In this document: piece after piece, positions 49,740-56,923 of the stretch
Numbering within the stretch: the first letter of the stretch is position 1
How the letters are laid out: each line of letters begins with the position of its first letter
DNA from: Pelagibacteraceae bacterium AG-390-L03
GTDB taxonomy: Bacteria; Pseudomonadota; Alphaproteobacteria; Pelagibacterales; Pelagibacteraceae
Assembly: GCA_003279685.1 (NCBI GenBank)
Contig: QCHA01000001.1
Span: forward strand, 496,001-560,000
Length of the DNA stretch: 64,000 nucleotides
Reading direction: 5' to 3'
The notes under the pieces: generated by a model
Seen by the model: the letters and a program-made list of their open reading frames with translations, nothing else
The model's database searches: none
Told to the model about the DNA's origin: nothing
Translations under genes and position numbers: made by a program

Positions 49740-49742
49740 TGA

Positions 49743-49760
49743 ATAATGACAATTATTGTC
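49743..49760. promoter_or_regulatory. Fur-box-like palindrome
   Basis: ATAATGACAATTATTGTC matches 15 of 18 positions of the classical Fur box core (ATAATGATAATCATTATC) and contains the perfect palindrome GACAAT-T-ATTGTC (49748-49760). It lies after the cspA terminator and upstream of a ~90-base unassigned stretch ending in a hairpin. It could be an operator for an iron-responsive small RNA or for tRNA-His/hisS. The regulator is inferred by resemblance only; alphaproteobacterial iron regulators often differ from classical Fur. Confidence 0.3.
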
Positions 49761-49764
49761 TAAA

Positions 49765-49858
49765 AGACTGCCCATGATTATAAATATTACATACAGAGAG
49801 ACTTCAAGAAGCACTCATAGAATCTGTTTCCATAGCCTGTAGGCTATTTATTTATAAT
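49765..49858 (+). ncRNA. Candidate small RNA between cspA and tRNA-His
   Basis: After the Fur-like palindrome, the stretch holds a stem ACAGA (49793-49797) with TCTGT (49823-49827) that encloses a short CTTC-AA-GAAG hairpin, then a perfect stem ATAGCC-TGTA-GGCTAT (49832-49847) followed by TTATTTAT, which resembles a weak terminator. There is no convincing reading frame. No known RNA family was recognised. The T-tract is imperfect, so the evidence is modest. Confidence 0.3.
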
Positions 49859-49900
49859 ATAATTTTTAATCCACACAAAAATAATATAAAAACAAGGAAT

Positions 49901-49975
49901 GCCTGGGTGGTGTAACGGTTAGCACGAAAGTTTGTGGAACTTTAAGTTTGAGTTCGATTCTCAGCCCGGGTACCA
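49901..49975 (+). tRNA. tRNA-His (anticodon GTG) lacking G-1, CCA encoded
   Basis: The acceptor GCCTGGG pairs with CCCGGGT (one terminal G-T and one internal T-G), with discriminator A73 and encoded CCA. The anticodon stem AAAGT/ACTTT surrounds loop TTGTGGA, anticodon GTG. The T-arm is TTGAG-TTCGATT-CTCAG. The base before G1 is T, not the near-universal G-1, and position 73 is A rather than C. Loss of G-1:C73 has been described for a group of alphaproteobacteria. Its 3-prime end is four bases from the hisS ATG. Confidence 0.97.
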
Positions 49976-49979
49976 AAAA

Positions 49980-51374
49980 ATGAATAAAGAAAATAAATTA
50001 GTACCTGGATTACCTTCAGGTTTTGAAGATCGTTGGGATAAAAAACTTCTTCTCAAAAAAAAGCTATTAAAAGCTATTGAGAATAATTTTATTAAGTTTG
50101 GAGCAGAGGCTCTTGAAACCCCTTCGTTTGAAATTAGTGAAAACATAGGATCTTTTCTAGCAGAAGATGATAGTAATCCTATGTCTGACGTATTCTCATT
50201 TCAGGATGGTGAAAAAAGCATTACCCTTCGATATGATTTATCTAGCCCCTTAGCAAGATTTGTTGCTCAAAACAATCAAGAGCTTCCTTCAATATTTAAA
50301 AGATATGCAATCCAAAATGTATTTCGTAACGAAAAAGCTGGAAATGGTCGTTACAGAGAATTTATGCAGGCTGACTTTGATATAGTTGGAAATGTCAATC
50401 CTGCTCAAGCAAATGCAGAGCTTTGTAATTTAATTTCAAGCACATTGTCAGACTGTGGATTAAATAAAGATCAATTCACTATTAATGTAAGTAATAGAAA
50501 GATTGTTCAAGGATTAATAGATGAATTAAAAATTTCTGAAGAAAAACAAATTAAAGTCATTCGAGCAATTGATAAATTAGATAAGCCTGGATTTGGCTTA
50601 AAGGGAGTTGAAGACCTCCTTAAAAAAGAAAGAAAAGATCAAAGTGGTGCTATTACTAAAGGTGCAGATCTATCTAATGATCAAGCAGTACAAATATTAA
50701 ATTTTTTAAAGATTAAAGACTTAAAACAATTAAAAGAAACTCTAAAAAATCCTTTATCTCAAGAAGGAATAAGTGAGCTTGAAGATGTATTTGAGGTATT
50801 AGGATATGGATTGAATTACAATCAAGTGAAGACTAATTTTACAATCGTTAGAGGTCTTGCTTATTATTCAGACTTTATTGTAGAGACTAATTTAAATTTC
50901 AAAGTCACCAACAACAAAGGAAAAGAAGTAGATATTGGAAGTATATGTTCAGGTGGAGCTTACGCAAAATTGATATCAAGATTTAGAGGTGTTGATATTC
51001 CAGGAACAGGAATAAGCTTTGGTGTAGATAGATTGCTGTTTGCTTTAATGCAATTAGATCAAATTAAAGTTGAAGATCAAAAACCAGTTTTAGTTTGTGT
51101 CATGGATCAAAAATATTTGAAAAATTATTATGAATTAGTTGATCTATTAAGAGATAACAATATTAACGCAGAAGTTTTTTTAAATACTAAGAAAAACCTA
51201 GGCAAACAACTTGATTTAGCAAATAAACGTCAATTAACCGTTGCTGTTATTTGTGGGGAAAATGAATTTAACGATAACACAGTCACTATTAAAAACCTTA
51301 AAGGCGTTAAGGGTGAAAACAATCAAACAATTCCAAGAGCTGATTTAATTAATGAAATCAAAAAACTTATCTGA
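49980..51374 (+). CDS. hisS: Histidyl-tRNA synthetase
   Basis: Class II synthetase charging tRNA-His, 464 residues from ATG at 49980. The reading frame is open upstream through the tRNA gene to 49932, but that part is tRNA and is excluded. Motif 2 is FRNEKAGNGRYREFMQADF, the histidine-specific motif reads VRGLAYYSDFIVE (usual RGLDYY or RGLEYY, here Ala), and motif 3 is GISFGVDRLLFAL. The usual GGGRYDGL is CSGGAYAKL, so this is a divergent HisRS. The start is four bases after the CCA of tRNA-His, leaving no room for a Shine-Dalgarno sequence outside the tRNA. It overlaps hisZ by 23 bases. Confidence 0.95.
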   Translation: MNKENKLVPGLPSGFEDRWDKKLLLKKKLLKAIENNFIKFGAEALETPSFEISENIGSFLAEDDSNPMSDVFSFQDGEKSITLRYDLSSPLARFVAQNNQELPSIFKRYAIQNVFRNEKAGNGRYREFMQADFDIVGNVNPAQANAELCNLISSTLSDCGLNKDQFTINVSNRKIVQGLIDELKISEEKQIKVIRAIDKLDKPGFGLKGVEDLLKKERKDQSGAITKGADLSNDQAVQILNFLKIKDLKQLKETLKNPLSQEGISELEDVFEVLGYGLNYNQVKTNFTIVRGLAYYSDFIVETNLNFKVTNNKGKEVDIGSICSGGAYAKLISRFRGVDIPGTGISFGVDRLLFALMQLDQIKVEDQKPVLVCVMDQKYLKNYYELVDLLRDNNINAEVFLNTKKNLGKQLDLANKRQLTVAVICGENEFNDNTVTIKNLKGVKGENNQTIPRADLINEIKKLI

Positions 51375-52404
51375 AAATATCCTTAGATCGGTAAAATCTA
51401 AAGGATTTAAGTATATTGATTTACCATCAGTAATCGAGGCCAATCACATCGTTCAAAGATCAGGTGAAAATTTTAGAAAATTTATATTTTCTTTCATTGA
51501 TCAAAACGGAAGTGAGCTTTGCCTTAGACCTGACTTAACTATTGCTTCATGCCTTAGATATTTAGAGAACAATTTAAAAGGTAAAGAAAAGATTTTTTAT
51601 AGTGGTCAAGCTTATAGAAAGTCACAAAATAAAAAAGATTCTATAATTAGAGATCAAGTTGGCTTTGAGATTATCGGATCTAAAGATGAAAAAAATGATG
51701 ATAAAGAAATCATCAATACTTCTTTAAAATCTCTTCAAAATATAAAATATACATCTGGAACACTAACTATTGGCAATGTTGAAATTTTTAATTTGTTAAT
51801 TTCAAAATTAGATATTCCAAAGCGTTGGAAGTTAAGATTATCTAGACATTTTTGGAGAGAAAAATATTTTAACGATCTTTTAAAGAGATTAGAAACTAAT
51901 TCAGATGTAGATCCAACTATCGTTGAGATTGATAAGAAGCGATATTTTAGAATGTTAAAAGAAGATCTATCTAAAGTTGTTGCAGGAAGGTCAATTGATG
52001 AAATTTTAAAAAGATTTGATAACAAAATTAGGGATCCAAGAGGAACCAAAAAAGGAGAAAATGTATCAAAAATAATTAAAGAGTTTTTAAAGATTAAATG
52101 TCCAATTAATAAAGCTGCAAGTGAACTTAATAAATTTTTTAAAAAGAATAAGATTAATTTAGTAGTTGATCAAAAATATTTTCCAGTCTCTGAAAATAAA
52201 ATCTCAAAATTAAATGTTATATTTTCAGCTTCATTTGGAAGACAGTTAGAATATTACACAGGCATGGTATTTAAAATTGATATCAATTCTAAATCAAAAA
52301 AAAGGAACATAATTAACGGTGGAAGATATGATAAATTAATTTCAGATCTTGGGGCTAAAAATCAAGTAGCTGCAGTTGGAGCTGCTTTAAATTTAAATTA
52401 CTAA
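51352..52404 (+). CDS. hisZ: ATP phosphoribosyltransferase regulatory subunit
   Basis: 350 residues, a paralogue of the HisRS catalytic core without tRNA-binding function. It has the class II-like segments ELCLRPDLTIASCLRYLENN, YSGQAYRKSQNKKDSIIRDQ and GRQLEYYTGMVFKID. HisZ is required with the short form of HisG to make an active, histidine-inhibited enzyme for the first step of histidine synthesis. It overlaps hisS by 23 bases and hisG by one base, so the three genes are coupled. The start chosen is the only ATG near the family start. Confidence 0.92.
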   Translation: MKSKNLSENILRSVKSKGFKYIDLPSVIEANHIVQRSGENFRKFIFSFIDQNGSELCLRPDLTIASCLRYLENNLKGKEKIFYSGQAYRKSQNKKDSIIRDQVGFEIIGSKDEKNDDKEIINTSLKSLQNIKYTSGTLTIGNVEIFNLLISKLDIPKRWKLRLSRHFWREKYFNDLLKRLETNSDVDPTIVEIDKKRYFRMLKEDLSKVVAGRSIDEILKRFDNKIRDPRGTKKGENVSKIIKEFLKIKCPINKAASELNKFFKKNKINLVVDQKYFPVSENKISKLNVIFSASFGRQLEYYTGMVFKIDINSKSKKRNIINGGRYDKLISDLGAKNQVAAVGAALNLNY

Positions 52405-53096
52405 TGAGCAAAAATATAATAAATATTGGTATTCCAAGTAAAGGTAGACTTAGAAAAGATATTTTAAAAATATTCAAAAATAATAAATTAAATCTAGTTT
52501 CTGAGCGTGGCGAAAGAGATTTATTAGGATCCATAAAACAATTCAAAAATGTTAAAGTTTTATATCTCCATGCAAGAGAGATAGTTGAAAGACTGGGAGA
52601 TGGTTCATTAGATCTTGGTTTTTCTGGTTATGACTTATTAAAAGAGAGTGAAGTTAATATTCAAAACAAAATCAATGTATCTAAAAGATATGATTTTGGA
52701 AAAGCAACCTTAGTTGTTGCAATTCCTGATCCATGGATTGATGTTCAAACGGTTGCAGATTTAGAGGAAATCGCATTTGAATTTAAAGATAAAAAGAAAA
52801 AAAGATTAAGAGTTGCAACTAAATATCCAAATCTAACTAGAGAATTCTTATTTTCAAAAGGGGTTACACAATTTAAATTAGTTGGAAGTTTAGGGGCAAC
52901 GGAGGCTTATCCTTTTACTGGATCAAGCGAAATTATCACTGATATAACCTCAACCGGTGAGACTTTAAAAGCTAATAATCTTCGTATTTTAAAAGATGGA
53001 AAAATATTAAAATCTGAAGCATGTATGATGACATCAAAATCATCTGTAAAAAAACTAGAAGTTAAGAAACTAGCTAAATTACTTTCTAAGAATTAA
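52404..53096 (+). CDS. hisG: ATP phosphoribosyltransferase, short form
   Basis: Condenses ATP and PRPP, the first step of histidine synthesis. At 230 residues it is the short form lacking the C-terminal regulatory domain, consistent with HisZ encoded directly upstream (TAATG overlap). Motifs: IGIPSKGRLRKDI, LDLGFSGYDLLKE, RVATKYPNLTREF and the PRPP loop EIITDITSTGETLKAN. Confidence 0.96.
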   Translation: MSKNIINIGIPSKGRLRKDILKIFKNNKLNLVSERGERDLLGSIKQFKNVKVLYLHAREIVERLGDGSLDLGFSGYDLLKESEVNIQNKINVSKRYDFGKATLVVAIPDPWIDVQTVADLEEIAFEFKDKKKKRLRVATKYPNLTREFLFSKGVTQFKLVGSLGATEAYPFTGSSEIITDITSTGETLKANNLRILKDGKILKSEACMMTSKSSVKKLEVKKLAKLLSKN

Positions 53097-53210
53097 ATCT
53101 TTCCAATAAATTAAAATAATCTTAATAATATCAAGGTTTCTAGCGATTGCATAAACTGCAATTACTGCCCCTATAATAAATATAACTTTCAATATTAAGA
53201 ATAATTCCAT
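53079..53210 (-). CDS. 43-aa membrane micro-protein (weak candidate)
   Basis: On the minus strand a 43-codon frame starts MELFLILKVIFIIGAVIAVY and continues with a second hydrophobic stretch and a Lys/Arg end. It would be a small membrane protein, converging on hisG with an 18-base overlap. No clear Shine-Dalgarno sequence is visible and AT-rich DNA generates hydrophobic frames by chance, so this is weak. If it is not a gene, the 179-base spacer between hisG and rmuC holds nothing I can identify. Confidence 0.28.
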   Translation of the reverse strand: MELFLILKVIFIIGAVIAVYAIARNLDIIKIILIYWKDLILRK

Positions 53211-53275
53211 CAGATATGTTTTAAATAATTAAATATATTAATCATATTTTTACTATAAAATAAATTATTAGAATC

Positions 53276-54373
53276 ATGGATATAATCTTAATTGTTTTGT
53301 TAGTTTTATTGGTAGGAATTGCTTCATCAATTCTTTATCTAAATCTAAAATCTAAGCCTAGAGATGATAATGAAAATAAGGAAGCTGAGGAGATAGCTAG
53401 CTTAAAGACTGAAATACAGAATTTAAAAGATACTCTTAATAATACTATTAATACGTCACTTGGCTCAATGTCGACCTCATTTAATAATTTATCTACAGGG
53501 GTTACAAAAGATATGGCTGAGGCCTTAACCAAAGTAGATGAAAAAGTTGGAAATTTTAATCAGCAAGTTCAATTATTAAATCAAAGCCAAGAGGGGATCA
53601 CTAAAATTTTAGCAGGTGTTAAAAAGTATGGAACGCTTGCTGAATTTAGTTTGGATGCTTTAATCAAAGATTTATTACCTGCTTCTCAATTTATGACTAA
53701 CGTTAAGATGAAAGAAGATACCAGTGAAAATGTTGAATTTGCAATTAAGCTTCAAGGAAATATATTAGTTCCAGTTGATAGCCATTTTCCAGTAGAAAAA
53801 TTTAAAGCAATTACCGATGGTCATGATGCGCAAGATAAAAGAGCTGTAGCAGATGCTAGAGCAAAATTAGCCACTGCTTTTAAAGCAAAAGCTAAAAGTG
53901 TTAACGAAAAATATATCGTTCCACCAAAAACTACAGATTTTGCAATTGTATATGCGCCAACTGAAAGTTTATATAAAGAATTAACCGAATACCAAGATCC
54001 AAGTACCAAAGAATTGTTAACTCAAGAACTAATGAAAAAACATAAAGTTGTAATCTGTGGCCCTAATACTCTTTCAGCTTACTTACAATCTTTACACATG
54101 GGTTTTCAATCTTTAAAAGTTCAAAAAGGTGCTACCGAAATTTATAATCACTTAAAAACAATCACATCGAGATTTGGAAAACATTTTGATAATATAATTT
54201 CTCTTAGAAAAAAATTAGAAGAAGCTATGTCTGTTGTCGATAAGTTTGGAACAGACGCAAGATCAATTACTAGAACACTTGAAAGTATTAAAGATCCTGA
54301 ACAACTTGAAAAAGCAGTCCAAACAGAAAATGTAGAAAAATTTGTTAATCGTTCAAAACAAGCAAATAATTAA
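53276..54373 (+). CDS. rmuC: RmuC-family DNA recombination protein
   Basis: 365 residues. An N-terminal membrane anchor (~2-22) is followed by a coiled coil (~35-110) and the RmuC domain, a PD-(D/E)XK-related nuclease-like fold (VEFAIKLQGNILVPVDSHFP, AKSVNEKYIVPPKTTDFAIV, PNTLSAYLQSLHMGFQSLK). RmuC limits inversions at short inverted repeats in E. coli and is thought to process DNA structures. It is followed by an exonuclease-like gene (37 bases) and sbcB, forming a DNA-processing cassette. Confidence 0.93.
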   Translation: MDIILIVLLVLLVGIASSILYLNLKSKPRDDNENKEAEEIASLKTEIQNLKDTLNNTINTSLGSMSTSFNNLSTGVTKDMAEALTKVDEKVGNFNQQVQLLNQSQEGITKILAGVKKYGTLAEFSLDALIKDLLPASQFMTNVKMKEDTSENVEFAIKLQGNILVPVDSHFPVEKFKAITDGHDAQDKRAVADARAKLATAFKAKAKSVNEKYIVPPKTTDFAIVYAPTESLYKELTEYQDPSTKELLTQELMKKHKVVICGPNTLSAYLQSLHMGFQSLKVQKGATEIYNHLKTITSRFGKHFDNIISLRKKLEEAMSVVDKFGTDARSITRTLESIKDPEQLEKAVQTENVEKFVNRSKQANN

Positions 54374-54410
54374 TTTCTTTTTTTCTAAAATAGCGAATAT
54401 AAGAAATCAC

Positions 54411-55097
54411 ATGGAGTGGAATAATAAATATAACTATCCAACATCAACTAGATCAATAGTAGATGGCTCAAGACATTATTCTGTAAATGAAGAAAGATTA
54501 CCTTCTGTGACAACAATTTTAAAGGCAACCGAATCTGAAGAAAAAAAAGCATCTCTTCAAGCTTGGAAGCAAAGAGTAGGTCAAAAGCAGGCTGAAATTA
54601 TTACACGTGAAGCAAGTAGTAGAGGAAGCTCAATGCATGAATACTTAGAAAAATTTTTACTGGGTAAATTAAATTTAGATTTACTAGGAGACAATACTAG
54701 AGAACGAATGATGGCAGACCAGATTATTGAGAATGGACTAAGAAACAAGCTTGATGAAATTTGGGGGTGTGAGGCAACATTATATTATCCTGGAAAATAC
54801 GCCGGAGCTGCAGATTGTATTGGTGTTTATGAGAATAAAGAGACCATAATTGATTTTAAACAAAGTAATAAACCTAAAAAAGATGAATGGATTGATGATT
54901 ATTATTTGCAATGTGCAGCATATGCTTTAGCACACAATACAGTTCACGGATCTAATATTACCCAAGCAGTCATATTGCTTTGTACAAAAGATAATATGTT
55001 TCAAAGATTTTTAATTGAGGGTGACAGATTAAAAGATTATCAAAATAAATTTTTAGAAAAGGTTGAACAATTTTATACACAAAGGAGAGCAAATTGA
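54411..55097 (+). CDS. PD-(D/E)XK exonuclease resembling MGME1/phage exonucleases
   Basis: 228 residues from ATG at 54411; the frame is open 23 codons earlier but that part overlaps rmuC and looks unlike the domain. Catalytic features: Asp135 in AGAADCIG, then Asp148-x-Lys150 in TIIDFKQSNKPKK, exactly 13 residues apart as in the Asp and Asp-x-Lys motif of human mitochondrial exonuclease MGME1 (LDC ... IDWKTSEKPK). His76 in RGSSMHEYLE may correspond to the conserved His of that family, and LQCAAYALAHN follows as in phage homologues. Likely a single-strand DNA exonuclease. The stop overlaps the sbcB TTG start by four bases. Confidence 0.8.
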   Translation: MEWNNKYNYPTSTRSIVDGSRHYSVNEERLPSVTTILKATESEEKKASLQAWKQRVGQKQAEIITREASSRGSSMHEYLEKFLLGKLNLDLLGDNTRERMMADQIIENGLRNKLDEIWGCEATLYYPGKYAGAADCIGVYENKETIIDFKQSNKPKKDEWIDDYYLQCAAYALAHNTVHGSNITQAVILLCTKDNMFQRFLIEGDRLKDYQNKFLEKVEQFYTQRRAN

Positions 55098-56539
55098 ATT
55101 ACGTAGTTTGGGATATTGAGACCGACTCTGCTCAAACAGATTGGGCAACTATTATTGAAATAGGTGGGATTTTACTTGATGAAAACTTCAAAGAAAAAGA
55201 GCGATTTTCTGCAAGGTGTAGGCTGCCTCAAGATAGAGTTCCAAGTGCTACAGCGCTTTGTATCAATAAATCAAATGTAGATTTATTAACCAAAGGTAAT
55301 TTAAGTCATTACGAAATGTTAACTCAGGTTGAACGAAAATTTAGAGAATGGTCACCTGCAACCTTTTTAGGTTATTCAAGCATTAACTTTGACGATGAAG
55401 TAATTAGAAAAGAATTTTTTAAATCTTTAAGAAAACCTTACCTAACAAACACAGAAGGAAATGTTCGTCATGATGCTTTGAATATAGTTAGAGCAGCATT
55501 TGCAATCGATGATGATGTTTTAAAAACTGAATTAAATGCTAAAGGAAATAAATCAATGAAACTAGAGTCTTTAGCAAGATTAAATGGTTTTGAATCTGCT
55601 GGAGCTCACTCTGCATTATTTGACACTGAACTGACTGTTAAGGTTTTAGATTTAATTAAACAAAAACAACCAACCCTTTGGCAAGAATATTTTAAAACAA
55701 GTAGCAAAGTAATTGTTGAGAACATGATTAAGCAAGAAAAGATATTTACTCTTAATGAATATTTTTATGGAATAAGTCGATTATATTTATGTGCTCCGCT
55801 TCATCCAAATGCTTGCATGCATCCAATGTATAAATGGGGTCAAGCAGTAGATCTTAGAGTTGATATTGAAGCCATTCAAAAATTAAACTATGAAGATTTA
55901 AAAAAAGAGATGAAAAAGTCTCCAAAGTTTTTAAGAACTATTAGATCGAATAAAGCACCAATTATATTAGATCAAAGTTTTGGAATGAAAGTTGAACCAT
56001 ATAGTAAGCTAGATCCTAACTTGATTAAGAAAAGAGCTGAATTAGTAAAAACCAATGAAAAGTTTTCACAAGATATTTGTAATATTTTAAGAGAAGCTGC
56101 TGAAGAAAAAATGGAAACTTCTTCTCAAGAGGATATAGAACCAGAAGAGTCCATTTATTCTGGAGGATTTACCTCTGCTAAAGATCAAGCTTTATTTCCT
56201 AAATTTCATACAGGGGATTGGAAAGAAAAGTTTGCGCTATTAGATAAATTTGAAGATGAAAGATTAGTTACTTTTGGCCATGGGCTTATATTTAATGAGG
56301 CACCTGAAATTTTACCAAAAGAAGTTCACAAAAAAATTAAACGTCGAATAGCTTCAAGAATATTGAGCACTAATAAGGAGAAATGGTGGACAGTTTCTGC
56401 TTTTTATTCAGAGTGTGATGAGATCAGAGAAAATGAAGATAAGATGTTTTCATTTAAAACTGTAGATGAAAAGCTCAAATTTTTAGATGGAATTAATGAA
56501 TATGTGATGAATTTAGAGCAAAAGTATTCAGACGCATAA
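55094..56539 (+). CDS. sbcB: Exodeoxyribonuclease I, TTG start
   Basis: A 3'-to-5' single-strand DNA exonuclease of the DEDDh class. 481 residues, matching E. coli ExoI length. ExoI motif DIETD (Asp7, Glu9), ExoII FLGYSSINFDDEVIRKEFF, ExoIII with HSALFDTELTV, then the SH3-like and C-terminal helical parts typical of ExoI (QAVDLRVDIEAIQKL; FGHGLIFNEAPEIL). The start is TTG, overlapping the preceding stop (TTGA), with an AAAGGAGA ribosome site 5-12 bases upstream inside the previous gene. Confidence 0.93.
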   Translation: MNYVVWDIETDSAQTDWATIIEIGGILLDENFKEKERFSARCRLPQDRVPSATALCINKSNVDLLTKGNLSHYEMLTQVERKFREWSPATFLGYSSINFDDEVIRKEFFKSLRKPYLTNTEGNVRHDALNIVRAAFAIDDDVLKTELNAKGNKSMKLESLARLNGFESAGAHSALFDTELTVKVLDLIKQKQPTLWQEYFKTSSKVIVENMIKQEKIFTLNEYFYGISRLYLCAPLHPNACMHPMYKWGQAVDLRVDIEAIQKLNYEDLKKEMKKSPKFLRTIRSNKAPIILDQSFGMKVEPYSKLDPNLIKKRAELVKTNEKFSQDICNILREAAEEKMETSSQEDIEPEESIYSGGFTSAKDQALFPKFHTGDWKEKFALLDKFEDERLVTFGHGLIFNEAPEILPKEVHKKIKRRIASRILSTNKEKWWTVSAFYSECDEIRENEDKMFSFKTVDEKLKFLDGINEYVMNLEQKYSDA

Positions 56540-56570
56540 TTTAATTAATCAAAAAAACCTATTTTTGCCC

Positions 56571-56593
56571 ATTGAATAATCAATTGAATCAAT
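56571..56593. repeat. Three overlapping ATTGA/TCAAT half-sites upstream of the thioredoxin gene
   Basis: ATTGAATAATCAATTGAATCAAT contains ATTGA (56571-56575), TCAAT (56580-56584), ATTGA (56583-56587) and TCAAT (56589-56593), that is two inverted repeats sharing bases. The element ends 12 bases before the thioredoxin ATG and might be a regulator site. It could also be chance in AT-rich DNA. Confidence 0.25.
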
Positions 56594-56605
56594 TATATCA
56601 GTAAT

Positions 56606-56923
56606 ATGCTTAATGATTTTAAAGACGAGGATTTTGATAGTAAAATAAAAAACGAAGATATTTCAGTAATCCAGTTCTCAGCTGCTTGGTGTGGTCCTTG
56701 TAAGGCTCTCGTACCAGTAATGACTAAGCTTTCAGACGAATATAAAGATAAAGCTGGTTTTTATTACGCAGATATTGAAGATGGTGGAATTAATACTGGA
56801 AGTGCTGCAGGAATTAGAGGTGTGCCGACAGTTATCATCTATAAAAAAGGTGTTGAAGTAGATAGAAAAGTTGGTGGAGTTCCTGAAAGCCACATGAAAG
56901 AATTTTTAGATAAAAATATCTAA
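56606..56923 (+). CDS. trxA: Thioredoxin
   Basis: 105 residues with the thioredoxin fold and redox motif WCGPC (Cys29 and Cys32), plus the cis-Pro segment GVPTVIIYKKG. It reduces cytoplasmic disulfides using thioredoxin reductase. Length is typical of TrxA. Residues around the usual buried Asp26 read QFSAAWCGPC, so that position is not Asp, which may mark a paralogue rather than the main TrxA. Its stop shares four bases (CTAA) with the convergent folC stop. Confidence 0.88.
   Translation: MLNDFKDEDFDSKIKNEDISVIQFSAAWCGPCKALVPVMTKLSDEYKDKAGFYYADIEDGGINTGSAAGIRGVPTVIIYKKGVEVDRKVGGVPESHMKEFLDKNI

Noticed and set aside
49932-49979. Upstream extension of hisS through the tRNA-His gene
   Set aside because: The open frame is an accident of tRNA sequence; HisRS homology begins at the ATG at 49980.
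54342-54410. 23-codon N-terminal extension of the MGME1-like exonuclease
   Set aside because: It overlaps rmuC and has no resemblance to the nuclease; ATG at 54411 is preferred.
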